Assembly: GCA_028571685.1 (NCBI GenBank)
Contig: CM053143.1
Span: 196,857,829 to 196,921,828, forward strand
Direction: 5' to 3'
DNA: 64,000 nucleotides
From: Heterohyrax brucei
Taxonomy: Eukaryota > Chordata > Mammalia > Hyracoidea > Procaviidae
The notes beneath the pieces are model-generated. The model made no database searches. It was not told the origin of the DNA and saw only the letters and a list, made by a program, of their open reading frames with translations. Made by a program: the position numbers and the translations under genes. Of this stretch, positions 45,740 through 57,900 are shown in pieces. The number at the start of each line of letters is the position of its first letter. The first letter of the stretch is position 1.

Positions 45740-46070
45740 ACTTCGGGGATGGGGAGGCCGCGGCGCGCGGGCTCCAGCCGCTCTGGTTCCGGGGCGGGCC
45801 TCGCGGCTCCTGCGCTTTGCGGCGACGCCGGGACCCTCCCCTGTCCGCAGGCTCTTTCTTGGGGAGGGAGGAAGGTTTCCTGCGGCGCATGCGCAGCGTT
45901 TTCCGGGGCCGCGGTGGTGCTTTGTGGCCCGGAGCCGGTCTGGGAGCCGCGTTTGTCCGGCCAATCACGGCCAGTGCCCCTCCCCCATCCTCGCGCAGTC
46001 CTGTCCTGGTCCCTGCACCTTCCCTCCGAGGCCTCCAGGTTGACCCTGGGACCGCCCTTGTGCAGGGAAT
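45740..46070 (+). promoter_or_regulatory. CpG-rich intronic element with NRF1 and CCAAT motifs
   Basis: CpG-rich sequence between the two CRMP1 first exons. It contains a perfect palindromic NRF1-type site GCGCATGCGCA (45885-45895) and an inverted-NFY-type CCAAT box GGCCAATCA (45959-45967), spaced 63 bases apart. This combination is typical of housekeeping-type promoters. No exon with a convincing start codon and donor was found directly downstream. It could be a third CRMP1 start, an antisense or noncoding promoter, or an enhancer. Confidence 0.5.
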
Positions 46071-46150
46071 CTAGCCACGCTGAGGACTGGCACGGGCGTC
46101 GGAGTCTGGGGAGGGACAGTGCCCCCATCCCTGATTCTGCCCTTCAACCG

Positions 46151-46222
46151 CGGGCCAGCTCCCGGCTGCGGGCCAGCTCCCGGCTCCAGGCCAGCTGCTG
46201 GCTCCGGGCCACCTCCGGATGG
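46151..46222 (+). repeat. 18-bp minisatellite, about 4 units
   Basis: CGGGCCAGCTCCCGGCTG at 46151, CGGGCCAGCTCCCGGCTC at 46169, CAGGCCAGCTGCTGGCTC at 46187, and a fourth diverged unit starting CGGGCCACCTCC at 46205. Confidence 0.95.
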
Positions 46223-47169
46223 AGGTCGCAGCTGCAGAGGAGGGCGCTCCTGCCTGGCTCTGCACCTCCAGTATGTGCCTTAGCTCTTCCAGGGTCCCCA
46301 TCGCTGATCTGTCAACCCGGGAGAGTAGGCTCTAGGCTCGCTGGAACCTAAGGGGCTTATCTCTGCGGCCCAGCCACCTCTGGTCTCCGGTCCGGGGCCG
46401 GACTGGCCTTGGTGGGGGTAGGCTTAAGGGCTCGGGCCTTGCCCTTCGGGTGATGGCTTTGCAGGGCCTAGCTCACCCTTCCCTCTGGGTGGCACCTTGC
46501 GAGTAGAGAAAGGCAGTCTTGTCAGAAGGCTTCAGGCTCGACTTTGCAGAAAGCGAGGACACAGAAAGCGGGCGTTTGTTCTGCTTGCGGATCCGGGCAC
46601 CTGCCTTGTGCTGCGGGGGCTTTCCCCTCCCACCTCAACAGCTGGTCGGAGGGCCGGGGCTAGCGTCCACTCTGGAGGTGCTAGGTGGTTCGCCCCCGGT
46701 CTGTCTTGAGGCTGCGGGAGCTTCAGTGCCAAAGGCCTAGCCCTGGGGCTTTCACTGCCCAGCAACGTCTGCCGGTGACTAGCAGCCCCACTGCGCTGCG
46801 GGGAAAGGGGCGCGTCCGCCACTAGTGAGGATCTCTTTGCTCAGGTTGGGAAATGGGGGTGCTGACAGCGGTGAGGTGTGGAGGGAAGGGCTACTTGGAG
46901 ACGGGCCTGCAGGGACCGTGACCCTTGTGAATTAAATCTCGCGGGTGGAAAAGTGCTGAGAGAGTGCTGACTCGGGAGGGAGGGGGCTTTGGCGCCGGTC
47001 CCCGAGGGCCGAAAACGCGTTTAGCAGCTTCTAAGGTTCTTGCCGGCCACCTTCTCTCCCCACCTCCACGGATGTCCTGGAGGGGCCCGAGCACAGTGCC
47101 GCTCACCTGTGCCGCGGCCCCCGGGTCTGTCTCCCACCCGAGGGCAGTCTCTCGCTTTTTAAAGAACCC
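46223..47169 (+). other. CRMP1: CRMP1 intron between alternative first exons, part 2
   Basis: GC-rich sequence up to the short-isoform promoter. No repeat or exon recognised; long open frames here (for example the 280-codon frame starting at 45509) are an effect of high GC content. Confidence 0.6.
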
Positions 47170-47551
47170 TGAAAACCAACCCTCCCCAACGAGAGCGCGA
47201 GGCTGGGGCCGGGGCCCAGCTGGGGGCGCGCGCGGGGCCGGGGTCGGCCGACTGGGCGGTGGGGGGGGGGGACAAGGGGCGGAGTGGAGGGATCGGAAAG
47301 GAAGCGCTTCCTGGTTCGAGCCGCGAGGGGCGAATCCGGCTCGGCTCCGCGCCGCCGGGAGGAGCTCTATCTGCAGCCCCCTCCTCCCGCCCGCGCCTCC
47401 CTCCTCCCGCCTCTCGGGGAGCCGGTGGCACTGGCAGCCGGAGCGGCGGCGGCGGCGGGCCGAGCAGCCGGGTACCGTCGTCCCTCAGTCCACCCCTCCG
47501 GACCTTTGTCACCGCGACCGAGAGACCTGAGCCCGAGGGCACAGAGGGGCC
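47170..47551 (+). promoter_or_regulatory. CRMP1: CRMP1 short-isoform CpG-island promoter and 5' UTR
   Basis: CpG island with Sp1-type boxes GGGCGG (47254-47259) and GGGGCGG (47276-47282), a run of about 12 G at about 47260-47271, and a CGG triplet run (47444-47458) probably in the 5' UTR. No TATA box is visible. From about 47400 the sequence is plausible 5' UTR leading to the ATG at 47552. The true start site cannot be fixed from sequence alone. Confidence 0.78.
47444..47458 (+). repeat. CGG triplet run in the likely CRMP1 5' UTR
   Basis: Five CGG triplets (GCGGCGGCGGCGGCGGG) directly upstream of the short-isoform start region. Short and probably stable, but of a class that can expand. Confidence 0.85.
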
Positions 47552-47590
47552 ATGTCTCACCAGGGCAGAAAGAGCATCCCTCACATCACG
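47552..47590 (+). CDS. CRMP1: CRMP1 first coding exon, short (canonical) isoform
   Basis: Thirteen codons, MSHQGRKSIPHIT, from ATG 47552 to a consensus donor ACG|GTGAGC (47591). The canonical CRMP1 N-terminus as I recall it is MSYQGKKSIPHIT, then SDRLL in exon 2; the SIPHIT end distinguishes CRMP1 from DPYSL2 (NIPRIT). Two substitutions (Y3H, K6R) are the only differences. The exon ends in phase 0, like the long first exon, so both can splice to the same exon 2. No exon 2 is visible in the rest of the window. Confidence 0.95.
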
Positions 47591-50030
47591 GTGAGCCCCG
47601 CGCCCGCTCGGCGCTCCTTGCGGGGTGGGGTGGTCGCCGCCCAGGTCCTGTCCGCGGGCGACGCCGGGGAGGCCCGGGAGGCTTCCTGCGCCGCCGCGGG
47701 TGGGGCGGGGCCGGGCTCTGCATGGAAGCCCCCTCCCCCAGCCTCTGGGGACAATGGGGGGGCCAGGGCGGGGCGAGGCTAGAGCTCAGGTCCCTCTCCC
47801 CGCGGGCTGGAAGTCCCCTCCCCCACGGGATGTACCCGAGGATGGCGGGGACGGGCGGGGACGGGCGGGACGGGCGGGGACAGGCTGGACGCGAGGCTGA
47901 ACAAAAGAGAGAGGGCGAGGAGTCCGAACCGCCTCCCCGGCCCTGGCGAGGCTCCCGGGAGGGTGAGGGGAGCCCCTGCGCTACCCCGCGCTGTCAGGCT
48001 CTCATGGGACACCGCTGGGCCCCTTCCCCACTAGAGGGAGGTAAAAGGACACGCTTACACACCCCGCCGCAATACCGGTGGATTGGAATCCCACCCAGAG
48101 ACGCGCCATGACGGAGGGCCCCTCCCTCTCCTAGAAGCTGCCCGAACCCACCTCCTGGGCGACCCTGACAGCTGCGGCCCGGAAGGGTTAAGCTGGAGGC
48201 CGGGCGCGAGAGGCGGGGTGGCAGTGGGGGTTGGGCAGCCGCGCTGCCTGTCCCTGGGTGTGGCCGGAAACAAAGGAACCCTGTCTTTACGCTTTGTCTC
48301 TTGGGGTGTGGAGTTTAGGGGCGGGGGTCGGTAGCTCGGCCTCTTCTCCACCCCTTAATGGTATCGCAATGAGGGGGGACCCCGGCGTTGGGCGGCTGGA
48401 GGACCAGCCGGATGATAGGGGGAGGATTCATGTGCGGTTCCATCGTACGAGGCCACTTCGCAGGTCCAGAGGGGCACCCAGGTCCTCATTTTTCCGGAAT
48501 CCGGCTTCCAGGGAAAGCCCCAGGAGCTTGCAGACAGGCTGGTTGGGAGGGGGGCTGACACTTCCACGCCCCTGCCCTGCTGCCCAGTGTGTCGCATCTT
48601 GTCTTTACCGCTCACAGCAGTCCTGCAAGGGGGTGACGTGCAGATGGAGCGCCCAGGGGTGGGGCGCTAGTGGTGACAGTGGGGCAGAGCCACTCTGCCT
48701 CTCCCGTCTTCTACTGGGCGACGCTGCCCCTGTTAGCGGGCCCTGGTGAAGCCCCTCCGGGTGTGCGGCCCTGGGGTGTGCGGCGTCTTCCTCTCTGCCG
48801 GCCTTGCTGCTGGACACAGGCGGGGGGGGGGCAGTCTTCCGGGGGGCCAGTCTGTAGTGAGTAGTCTGCAGTGAGTAGAGCATCAGCAGATGGAGTGTGG
48901 CTGCCGACCTGGGGTGGGGGAGGCGGGGCGCAGCGGTGTCTGCGTGGGCAGGTCCCTGCCCTGGGGACAAGGCAGGTAATGGAGGGATGACCCAGGACAG
49001 TGAGTCGGGAGCCCTGAGCTGGACCCAGGTCTGTCCCTTTGTTGTGGTGTGAGCGTAGCAGGGATCTGCCTCTCTCCCCGCTAATGAACCCAGAGGACAT
49101 GGCTAGGTGGCTTTAGGGTGGGACTGGAGAATGCTGCCCCCGGAGCTACACAGCTGGTCTGCACAGCACGGTGGTCACCGTGCCTCTGCCCGTCTGTTGT
49201 GGTGCTCAGGAGTGGACAGATCTTGGCATCATCCATGCCTCCTGGGCCGCAGGGCTCTGAAGGCCACAGTGGGCAGCATGCTGGCTGCTCTGAAGGACTG
49301 TGAGTGTCAGGAGGAGCAGCTCACGCTAACACAGGAACGGCTCGCCACCCCTGGCTGCCGTTCCTGCCCAGCTGGCTGGGGCAAGCAAGTGGCTGGCTGG
49401 GCACCCTCGGTGAGCATGGGAGGGGGACAGGTGCCGACAGCCTGTCTGGTTCCCAGGAAAGAGGCGTCACGTCTTGATGGGTCCACGAAGCCACCCCACT
49501 GAGGTGCAGGGAGAACACAGCCTGGGGGTGCAGAGTGGGCATCAGCCTTTCTGTGGGATCCCGCGACTCCTGGGGACCCCTGCTGATGCTGGTGCTGGGG
49601 TGGTCGCCAGGAGCCCCTCCTCAGATGTCACCAGGTGATGGGCAGCGCTGGCGTGAGCTCCCAGATGCAGCACCTGCAGTCAGTCCCATTCTGTCCCCTC
49701 CAGAGTCCCTGATAGCAGTGTCAGGTCACCCCGACTGGCTTGCTGTGCCTGCCTTGAATTACAGTTCAGTAAAGACCCACATTCAAACCTGAAGTCACAA
49801 CCTAGAGGGGCGGGTATGTGCAGGGGGCTGGAGGAGGCTGCAGCAGGTCCAAGGAGGGGGAGGAAGGTGGGGGTCCACTTGGGGTCCCAGAGGTAAAGGA
49901 GCAAGAGCGTGCTGGAGAAACAGAAAGAATACCTATCCAGACTCTGTTCCCAGAGTGGCATGTCTGCAGCCAAGCAGATGTTGAAAGTCAGTGAAAATGC
50001 TTCTGGCATTTGTGTGTAGCTGCACCTGGG

Positions 50031-50034
<4 letters not shown>

Positions 50035-50064
<30 letters not shown>
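50035..50064 (+). repeat. GT dinucleotide microsatellite
   Basis: About 15 GT units followed by a short CTGT run, within CRMP1 intron 1. Confidence 0.96.
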
Positions 50065-50066
<2 letters not shown>

Positions 50067-52427
50067 CTGTCTGTCTGTCTGTGTGCATGAATGAAGCTGG
50101 ACAAAGATGTGGTGTGTGGAGGAGACTCAGGAAAAGAACGTGAGCTCTCTGCTGCATGTCAGCTCCCCACCCTGCTCCTGCCTCATGAGGGGCCAATCCC
50201 AGCGCCCTCGAGCCTCTGCTTTATCATCTGGACAGTGGGGCTATGGTCCCAGCTGTGACAGTGAACTCAGAGGTGAATGCTGGAGCAGGAGAAGTGAGAG
50301 GGTGTGCTGTGTGAGTTAGTGGGGACAACGGGTGGGAGACCCCGATTTTGAGAGTGCTTCTGTGTGTCTAGTTACAATGGCAACCTCTCCTCCTCCCACA
50401 GTAAGATCACAGCTGTTACGGGATAGCGTGGCCAGCTAGGTAAGGTGTGGGATGTAGACACACTTAGCTCCAGCCGCAAGAAATGGTTTGAAATATTCAT
50501 TAAGCTCGCTTTCATGTGTGGCGTTTTTTAATTGATTGCTCAGCTGGGGATTAACTTGGCAGGGTGGTCTCTTGTGGCTGCGGTGGGTGGTGATCAAGTG
50601 AGGTCAGTGTCCTGGGCGTGGCCAAGCGGACAAAGACAGGGCTTCGAATTGATAGGGGGAAGCCCACCTGATTGTGGGGTCACAAGTGTTCCCATGAATG
50701 ATGAGAAGCAGCAAAAACAAGACTTCTGAGCACTGACCCTTGCTGAAATTTTGCAGGGCCTTCCAGTGTTCTACCAGGTTTCTGTGGCCTCTCACTTGGC
50801 TTCGGAGAGTCCGTGGGTTGGGCAGGTCCCACCTCTGTGCAGACTGCCACCGAATGGCCCCGCCCACTCAGAGTCCAGCAGGGCGGCTGAGAAGACCACC
50901 TCCCCATGTGAAGTCTGTGTTGTGTACATGTGTGTAAGTGTGCTTCACTGTGCATTGGTATGGGCATAAGACTGTGAGAGCACTGATGTGTTTATGTGTG
51001 TGTAAATGGGTGTGTATGTAAATGTGTGTAACCATGCTTACGTGTGTGTAATTGTGAGCATTGATGTGCATTCTGTGTTTGCATGTAACTGTGTGTTCTA
51101 TCAAATAGTGAAGATGCACAGGGAAGAAAGTGGCCCTTCAGTAGAGTCCCCATCATGCCACCAAACTCGTCACTCTAATGAGCAGAGATGCAGAAAAAGC
51201 ACGAGGCCTGTTACAACTTTGTGTAGACATTCAGTTTGTTTCCTGCCTTTACACAAGATTTGTTATGTGTGGAGTAAAAAGGTAGCAACAGTACACTGGG
51301 GCTGAGGGTCCCAGAGGAGCAGAGGGCAGCTCTGCCAGGCGTCACAGTCACTGGGCTGTGCAGGGCATCAGTGCCCGCTCTGAGCCCCAGCAGTTCAGGC
51401 AGAGAAGCAGATGCCCTTGGTTACGGCACAGTCATGATCAGACATGAAGAGGTACACCTTCTTCTTAGGGAGAATATTTTTTTTAATCAAATTTTAAAAA
51501 TGTCTCGAGAAGGGCACACCAGTGATGCTGAGTTTGCACACCTTCCATAGCGTAACTTGGCACTCATAGCCCTGAACTATTCTTGTGTGCACTTGGCCAG
51601 GACACAGGGCATGGAACACACGTGTGACCCAGGTAGACATGCCAGCGTGCAGTCTGCTTGTAACAAGCAAGAGCTCCTTCTCCAGATTTGGGTCCCCCTT
51701 TGATGCAGTTACAATCCAGAAGGCATCTAGCTACCTGCAGGGGTTACCTGCACATGAGCTGTGTCTTCAACCTCTACAAAGTGTGGTGGCAAATGAGGAC
51801 GTCCACTTCACAATCCTGCCTTGACAGAGGTCCCCACTTGAGCACTAGGTGCACACGTGTGGAAAATGGCAGAACCGCCTCAGCGTGGAGTAAGGCTCAG
51901 AGACCGGAGAAGCTCAGAGAAGGGAGGCTCAACTTGGAAGGACAGCAGGGGATGGCAGGAGTCGGCATGAGTGCCACCTCGAAGCATATGACCGTAGAGG
52001 GAGGGGAAGAGCACTGAGGTGAGGGCAGTGTGGACATGACATGGCTGGGAGGTGAGCGTGGCCAGATGGCTAGAGTGAGGAGGCACACACAGCTGAAGGA
52101 GAGGCTCCTGCAGGGTGAGGAACTGGGAGAAAACTGACCAGGTTGGGGATGATGGTGTCCTACAAGGCTGTAGAAACCAAACAGAAGGTGTCAGGAGTGA
52201 CAGGGACTGGGAGTGCGCGTACTCATTCCTGCTCAGGTGACGATGGGACACTTAATGAAGGGCAAGTTACTGCTTCTCCCTGGGAAGTCTTAAGTAGAAG
52301 GGTTGGACTGGATGGTTCAGTTCCAAATCACAGGACACGCTGACAGCACTCTGTGGGTTGGAGAAGCCCTTAGAAGCCCTTGAGCTGGGAGAATGGTGTC
52401 CTGAAAGCAGTCTGTGAAAGGGCAGAT

Positions 52428-52600
52428 TCAGAAGTCAGGTGATCCGGGTTTGAATCGTGACTCTTTCCCTTGCTGGCTGTGCAGTACGCATCCGTTTTTC
52501 CACCTTTGTAAACTGGGAAGGTGACTAACACATGCTAGATGCTTAAACTGGTGTCTGCACTTGGTAAATGCCACGTGATTGGCTGTACTGCGATCCCTGT
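52428..52600 (+). mobile_element. MIR SINE
   Basis: MIR blocks in order: AAGTCAGGTGATCCGGGTTT, GAATCGTGACTCTTTCCCTT, GCTGGCTGTGCAGTACGCAT, TTTTTCCACCTTTGTAAACT. Confidence 0.82.
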
Positions 52601-53035
52601 GGGATGGCAGGTGACCCAGCTTCCGGTGCACACAGTCCCAGTGTCTCGGTTTTCAACCACATACGCTTACTTGCTCATGCTATGTGAGAGCTGTAGATTG
52701 CTGTAACTCCTAGCAGTGCTGGGGAGTGGTGGGCTGTTCCGGGTGTCTCCTCTGAGGCCAGAACAGAGGAGCAGAGAGGATGGCACAACCTCAGTGCCTC
52801 CAGGAGCGCTGCTGAGACACAGTGTAGTTCACGTCTGCTCACGTCCAGTGGCTGAAGCAAATGCCATGACTTGGAAACCAGTGGGAAGCCCCCAGAGTCA
52901 GTCTTTCTGGGGGAGACGTAAGCATGCATGGATAGATGTGAACATTCTGATACGTCATAGATGGTCGTAAACACCTTTCAAAGCCAGTGCCGAGGTGGCC
53001 TGTGCTCACTGCTTAGGTAGCACAGAGGGCAGTGT

Positions 53036-53560
53036 CTTAGACTGGGTTTTCCAGAGAAGCAAAACCCATACAAGCGTGTAAATATAGAGACTCACTTAAA
53101 GGAAACGGCTCACATGACTCTAGAGGCTGCGAAGTCCTAAAGTTCACAGGTCAGGCTCAGGGTGGCGGTAGTGTGGCTGCAGGTGCTGGTGAGTTCAGCA
53201 TCAGAATGTTGGATGGCAGAGCTCGGGCTGTGGAGGCCAGTGGATTCCCAGAGCAGCAGGCAAGCTGCTGGCTCAAGCCCTAAGAACCACAGGTCAAACG
53301 AACAGGAGCCAACTGCGAAATCCAGAGCAAGTAAAAGCTAAGGAGCCTTGCTAGAAGGCCCACACATACTAGGTGCAGGCCACACTCCCAAGGAAGCTCC
53401 CTTACGTGTGAGATCCCACACAAGAGATCTCAACATGGAAGTGATCGCATTTTATCAGATCTCATCATGGAGGTGAGTACATCACTGAAAAGCCATCAAG
53501 GGGCAGGGCCAACAGGACTGAGTAGGCAGTTACATCCTGTGGTCCCTCTTACAACAAAGA
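53036..53560. mobile_element. LTR-like interspersed repeat, unassigned
   Basis: Starts TGTCTTAGACTGGGTTTTCC, then AGAGAAGCAAAACCCATACA and a GGCTCACATGACT block. This resembles the reversed beginning of a known mammalian LTR group whose ends read ...CTGACTAATACA, but I cannot name the family. A second, short copy of the same start sits at 60398-60475. Confidence 0.55.
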
Positions 53561-53853
53561 CCTGAAAAACAAGTGAATCAATTATAGATGACAAGGTAGG
53601 AGCCCTGGACATCAAAGACAGAGTGGAGGGATTGGAGCTGAACGGCAGGGGAGAGAGACAGTTCAGAAGCAGTGGTCAGACCTGACCTGGCCAGCACCAG
53701 CTCCCCTTCGGCTGGACGGGCACAAGTGGTGAGGCATGTAGTGTCACTTGGGGCATATTTTCTACATCAGCAACATATTTTCTTCCACCACCAGATGGTG
53801 GACAGTCTGCTGAAACCTCCAGAACCAGGAGTCAGGTACAAACATCTAACCTA

Positions 53854-53856
<3 letters not shown>

Positions 53857-53892
<36 letters not shown>
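53857..53892 (+). repeat. CA dinucleotide microsatellite
   Basis: About 17 CA units with one CG change near the end. Confidence 0.97.
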
Positions 53893-53897
<5 letters not shown>

Positions 53898-54929
53898 CAC
53901 CTTTTGGGAAGCACCTCCCTCCCATTTACCTGCCCCCTGCCTCCTTCCCCCACCTCCCCAGATCCTTGACTTCAGCAATTGCTGCATTCTCTGGGCTGGA
54001 AATAGGGTGCGTCACCTGCCCTGAGCCACTCTCCCGGCTTTCGAGAGGTAGCGCATTCACAAACAGGAAAAACTAATCTACCAGCTCCCTAACCCAAGAA
54101 CCCATGGCAGATACAGCCTCTTTACCTGGGCGCAGGTGTAGGGGTCCATAGACTGCATGCCTTTCACATCTGCATGACCCTAGGTAGGCCCCTTCAACAG
54201 CGTAGGCCCTCATTTGCACTTCATAGCAGGGCACTCACCTGAAACCTGTTTTCATGTGCATCTGGGGGGAGTAGCCGATTCATAATATTTGACCACCTAA
54301 CCCTTTTAGTAGGATCCTCGCCTACCCAGATCAGGAACCTGAGAGCTGGTGGCTCCACCCACTCCACTGTACTACCCTCGAGAGGGGTCCAAGACTATAT
54401 AGTGACTTCCAGTCCTCACAGCCAACAGCACTGCATGCTTACAGTTCAGCTGCAGAACCCACCCCTGTGCTCTGGGGAATAGGGACAGCCAGGCACCCAG
54501 GGGCAGCCATCAGCGTCATGCCTTCATTAGCTCGCGACTCCCCACTGCAGCCAGATATCTGAGTTTCCTCCTGTCACCCCTGCCCATCTAGGACTGTAGG
54601 TGAGTGCCAGTGCAATGCACTGGGTGACTAATGACCTGTACATCTGAGCTGAATCTACACAAGAAAAGTAAACCGACTCCCAGGTAACAGCTCTGACTAC
54701 CTGAATGGAGGACCTGAGAGCTTCAGAGATGCCAATGATCACACTGACACCCATTTGGAAATATTAAAACAAGAAGTTAGGACACAGTAAGCAAACATAA
54801 AAAAGGATAATTGATGGCTTAGAGAGAATAGTCAAATAAAGAGGCTTCAGCAAGCTACCAAAACAAAGAATCAAGAAACCTTCCAGAGGAAGAGAACTTC
54901 TTGGCATTACTGGAGGTAACATTCAAAAA

Positions 54930-57900
54930 GACTAAATCTATGGGACTCTTAAAAAGATCAGGAAGGAGATCAGGCAAAATGCAGAATAAGCCAAGGAACA
55001 CACAGACAAAGCAATAAAGGAAACTAAGAAGTTTAGAGAAGAGCGTAATGGCAAATTTAACAGGCTTCAAGAGTCTCTACAGAGACAGCAAACAGAAATA
55101 CAAAGATTAACAGTAAAATTTCAGAGTTACACAACTCAATAGGAAGTCATAGAAGCAAAAATGAGGCAATGGAAATAAGAATTAGTGAGACTGAAGATAA
55201 AGCACTTGACACTAAAGTATTTGAGGAAAAATTGAATAAAATAAAAAGAAAAAACTCTCAAGAATTACGTGGAACTCTGTCACAGATTGAGTCATGTCCC
55301 CCCAAAAATGTGTGCAGCAATTTGGCTGGGCCATCATTCCCAGTATTGTGTGATTGCCCTCCCTTTCATGATTTTCCTATGCTATAAATCATAATCTCTG
55401 CCTGATTAATAGACTTAACTGTGTTAAAGGGGATTAGAGTGGGACTGTAACACCTTCCTATGGTCGCTTCTCTGCTCCAGTGAAAAGGGAGTCTCCACGG
55501 ACTGTGGCTTGCACCTCCTCTTATCAGTTTATCCTAAAAGAGATTAAAGAGAAGCAAGCAGAGAGAGTGGGGGCCGCGCACCATAAAGAAAGCAGCACCT
55601 GGTGCAGAGTGCTGGACCTGAGGTTCTTGTGCCAAGATGCTGTCAGACCAAAGAAAGGCTGAGGCAACACAAGGAACTTTTTTCAGAGCCAACAAAGAGG
55701 GAAAGCCTTCCCTTGGGCCTAACACCCTGAATCTGGGCTTGCAGCCAACTGGACTGTGTGAGAATAAACTTTTCTTTGTTGAAGTCATCCACTTCATGGT
55801 ATTTCTGTTAGAGCAGTACCAGGTGACTAAGACAGAATTTGATACCAAGATCTGCTCTAACAGATACCTAAAATGTGGAAATGGTTTTGAAGCTGTGAAT
55901 GGATAGAAGATGCACAAGTTACCAAGGAGAACTGTCAACACCAAGGAAGGTACAGATTGTGAGAAGCAGCAATAGATGGGCAGCAGCAGAACCACGAGAC
56001 TAGCATGAGACAGCAGTGGAGCTGACTCACAGGGTGAGAGCACTGAATGTGTGCAGGAAGCTTCCTGGCAGTGGGGAGTGCCTTTGGGCCCTGTAATTGG
56101 TGGAGCTAGACTTGCCAACCCACAGAGCAAGAAAGCTGAGGGCCTGTGTGCAGGAGGCATCCTGGTGGAGTGGGATGCTTCTGGGCACTTACTGGTGGAG
56201 CTACAGAGCTTTGGAACACTTGTCCCAGCATGGAAGTTGTGGGCATGAAGCCTGGGTCAAGAGGCCATAAGAAGCAGAAGCTGAAGAGAGCACAAAAACA
56301 GAGGATCACAAAAACAGAGATCACAAAAAACAGAGCTGCCTCAGTCTGAAAAGGTATGTCCATGACCTCAAGGGTTTCAAAGAGTGGAACCATGGCCTCT
56401 GGTGTTTCTAATGGTGGACCTGCTATTCACTTGGGCTTAGAAAATAGTGCACTTATAGCTGAGTTGCTGTCCCAGTGGGCCTGGAAAGCTGAGCTGTAGC
56501 CCAGGTTCAAGGGGCCTCCACTCAGAATCTTGAGAGTGTGGGCATTACCTGGAGTCTGGAGGGCAGGGCCATTGTAAAGAATGCCTCAAAGAACTGAAAA
56601 TTATTTTCAGTGCTTTGAGGGCTAATGTAATGTGTTCTGCTAATTTGCTTGATATTTGTTATGCCTTCTTTCCCTGCAACTTTGCACTTTTGTAATGGAA
56701 ACATCTAGCTTGTACCTGCCTGTTCTATCACTGTACTTTGGAGGTGGCTAATTTTCAATTCTAGATGTCTAGATGTAGAGAAATTCTTGTATTTTGAACT
56801 TGGAGTTGATTTAAGACTTTTGCTATTATGCAATGGGGTGAGTGTACTTTTTGAGTGTTGCAAAGATGTGATTTTGTGGGAGAAAGAAGATAGAATGTCA
56901 TGGATTGCATTGTGTCCCCCCAAAAATGTGTGTGGCAATTTGGCTGGTCCGTGAGTCCCAGGATTGTGTGATTGTCCTCACTTGTGTGATTTACCTATCC
57001 TGTAAATCCTAATCTCTACCTGTGGTTAATAGACTGGATTATGTTAAACAGCATTAGGGTAGGACTGTAACACCCCTCCTAAGGTCTCTTCCCTGCTCCA
57101 GTGTAAGGGAGTCTCCTTGGACTGTGGCTTTCACCTTCTTTTATCCTACAGGAGTCAAAAGGGAAGCAAGCAGAGAGGGGGAACCTCATACCATCAAGAG
57201 AGCAGCACCAGGAGTAGAGCACATCCTTTGGACCTGAGGTTCCTGTGCCAAAGAAAGACTGATGCAACATAAGGACTTTCCTTGTATTAAACAGTTAGCT
57301 AAGGGGGAAAGCCTTCCCCTGGAGTGGACATCCTGAATTTGGACTTGTAGCCTCCTGGACTCAGCAAGAACAAACTTTTCTTTGTTAGAGCCATCCACTT
57401 GTGGTATTACTGTTAGAGCAGTACTAGATGGCCTAGACAAACTCTATCAAGAGGAATAACCAATGTGTGATGGGAGTACTAGAACAGGAGGGCAATATCA
57501 GAAAATAGGGTGAATCACTGAATATTTGTTGGTAGAAAACTTCTCTTATACCTTGAAAGATAAGAAGATGTCTATCCAATAAGCTCATCAAATCCCACAC
57601 AAGGTAGATCCCAAGAAAATATTACCAAGACAAGTAATCAAACTTGCCAAAACCAAAGATAAAGAATTTTAAAAGCTGCTATGGGGAAATGAAAAGTCAT
57701 CTATAAAAGAGAGTCAGTAAGACTAATTAGTTAGTGTGACTAATCAACAGAAGCCATGCAAGCAAGAAGGCAATGAGACGACATATATAAAGACTTAAAG
57801 GAAAAATTGCCGACCAAGAATTACATATCCAGCAAAACTGTCTGTCAAAGATGATGGTGAAGTTAGAGCATAGCTGGATAAACAGAAGTGTAGAGAATTT

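Noticed and set aside
45509-46351. 280-codon open frame on the + strand between the CRMP1 first exons
   Set aside because: High GC content suppresses stop codons here; several overlapping frames are open on both strands, and part is an 18-bp minisatellite. No family recognised.
47591-48111. Open frame continuing after the CRMP1 short exon
   Set aside because: It is in another frame (47284 start) and is GC-driven; the real exon ends at the donor at 47591.
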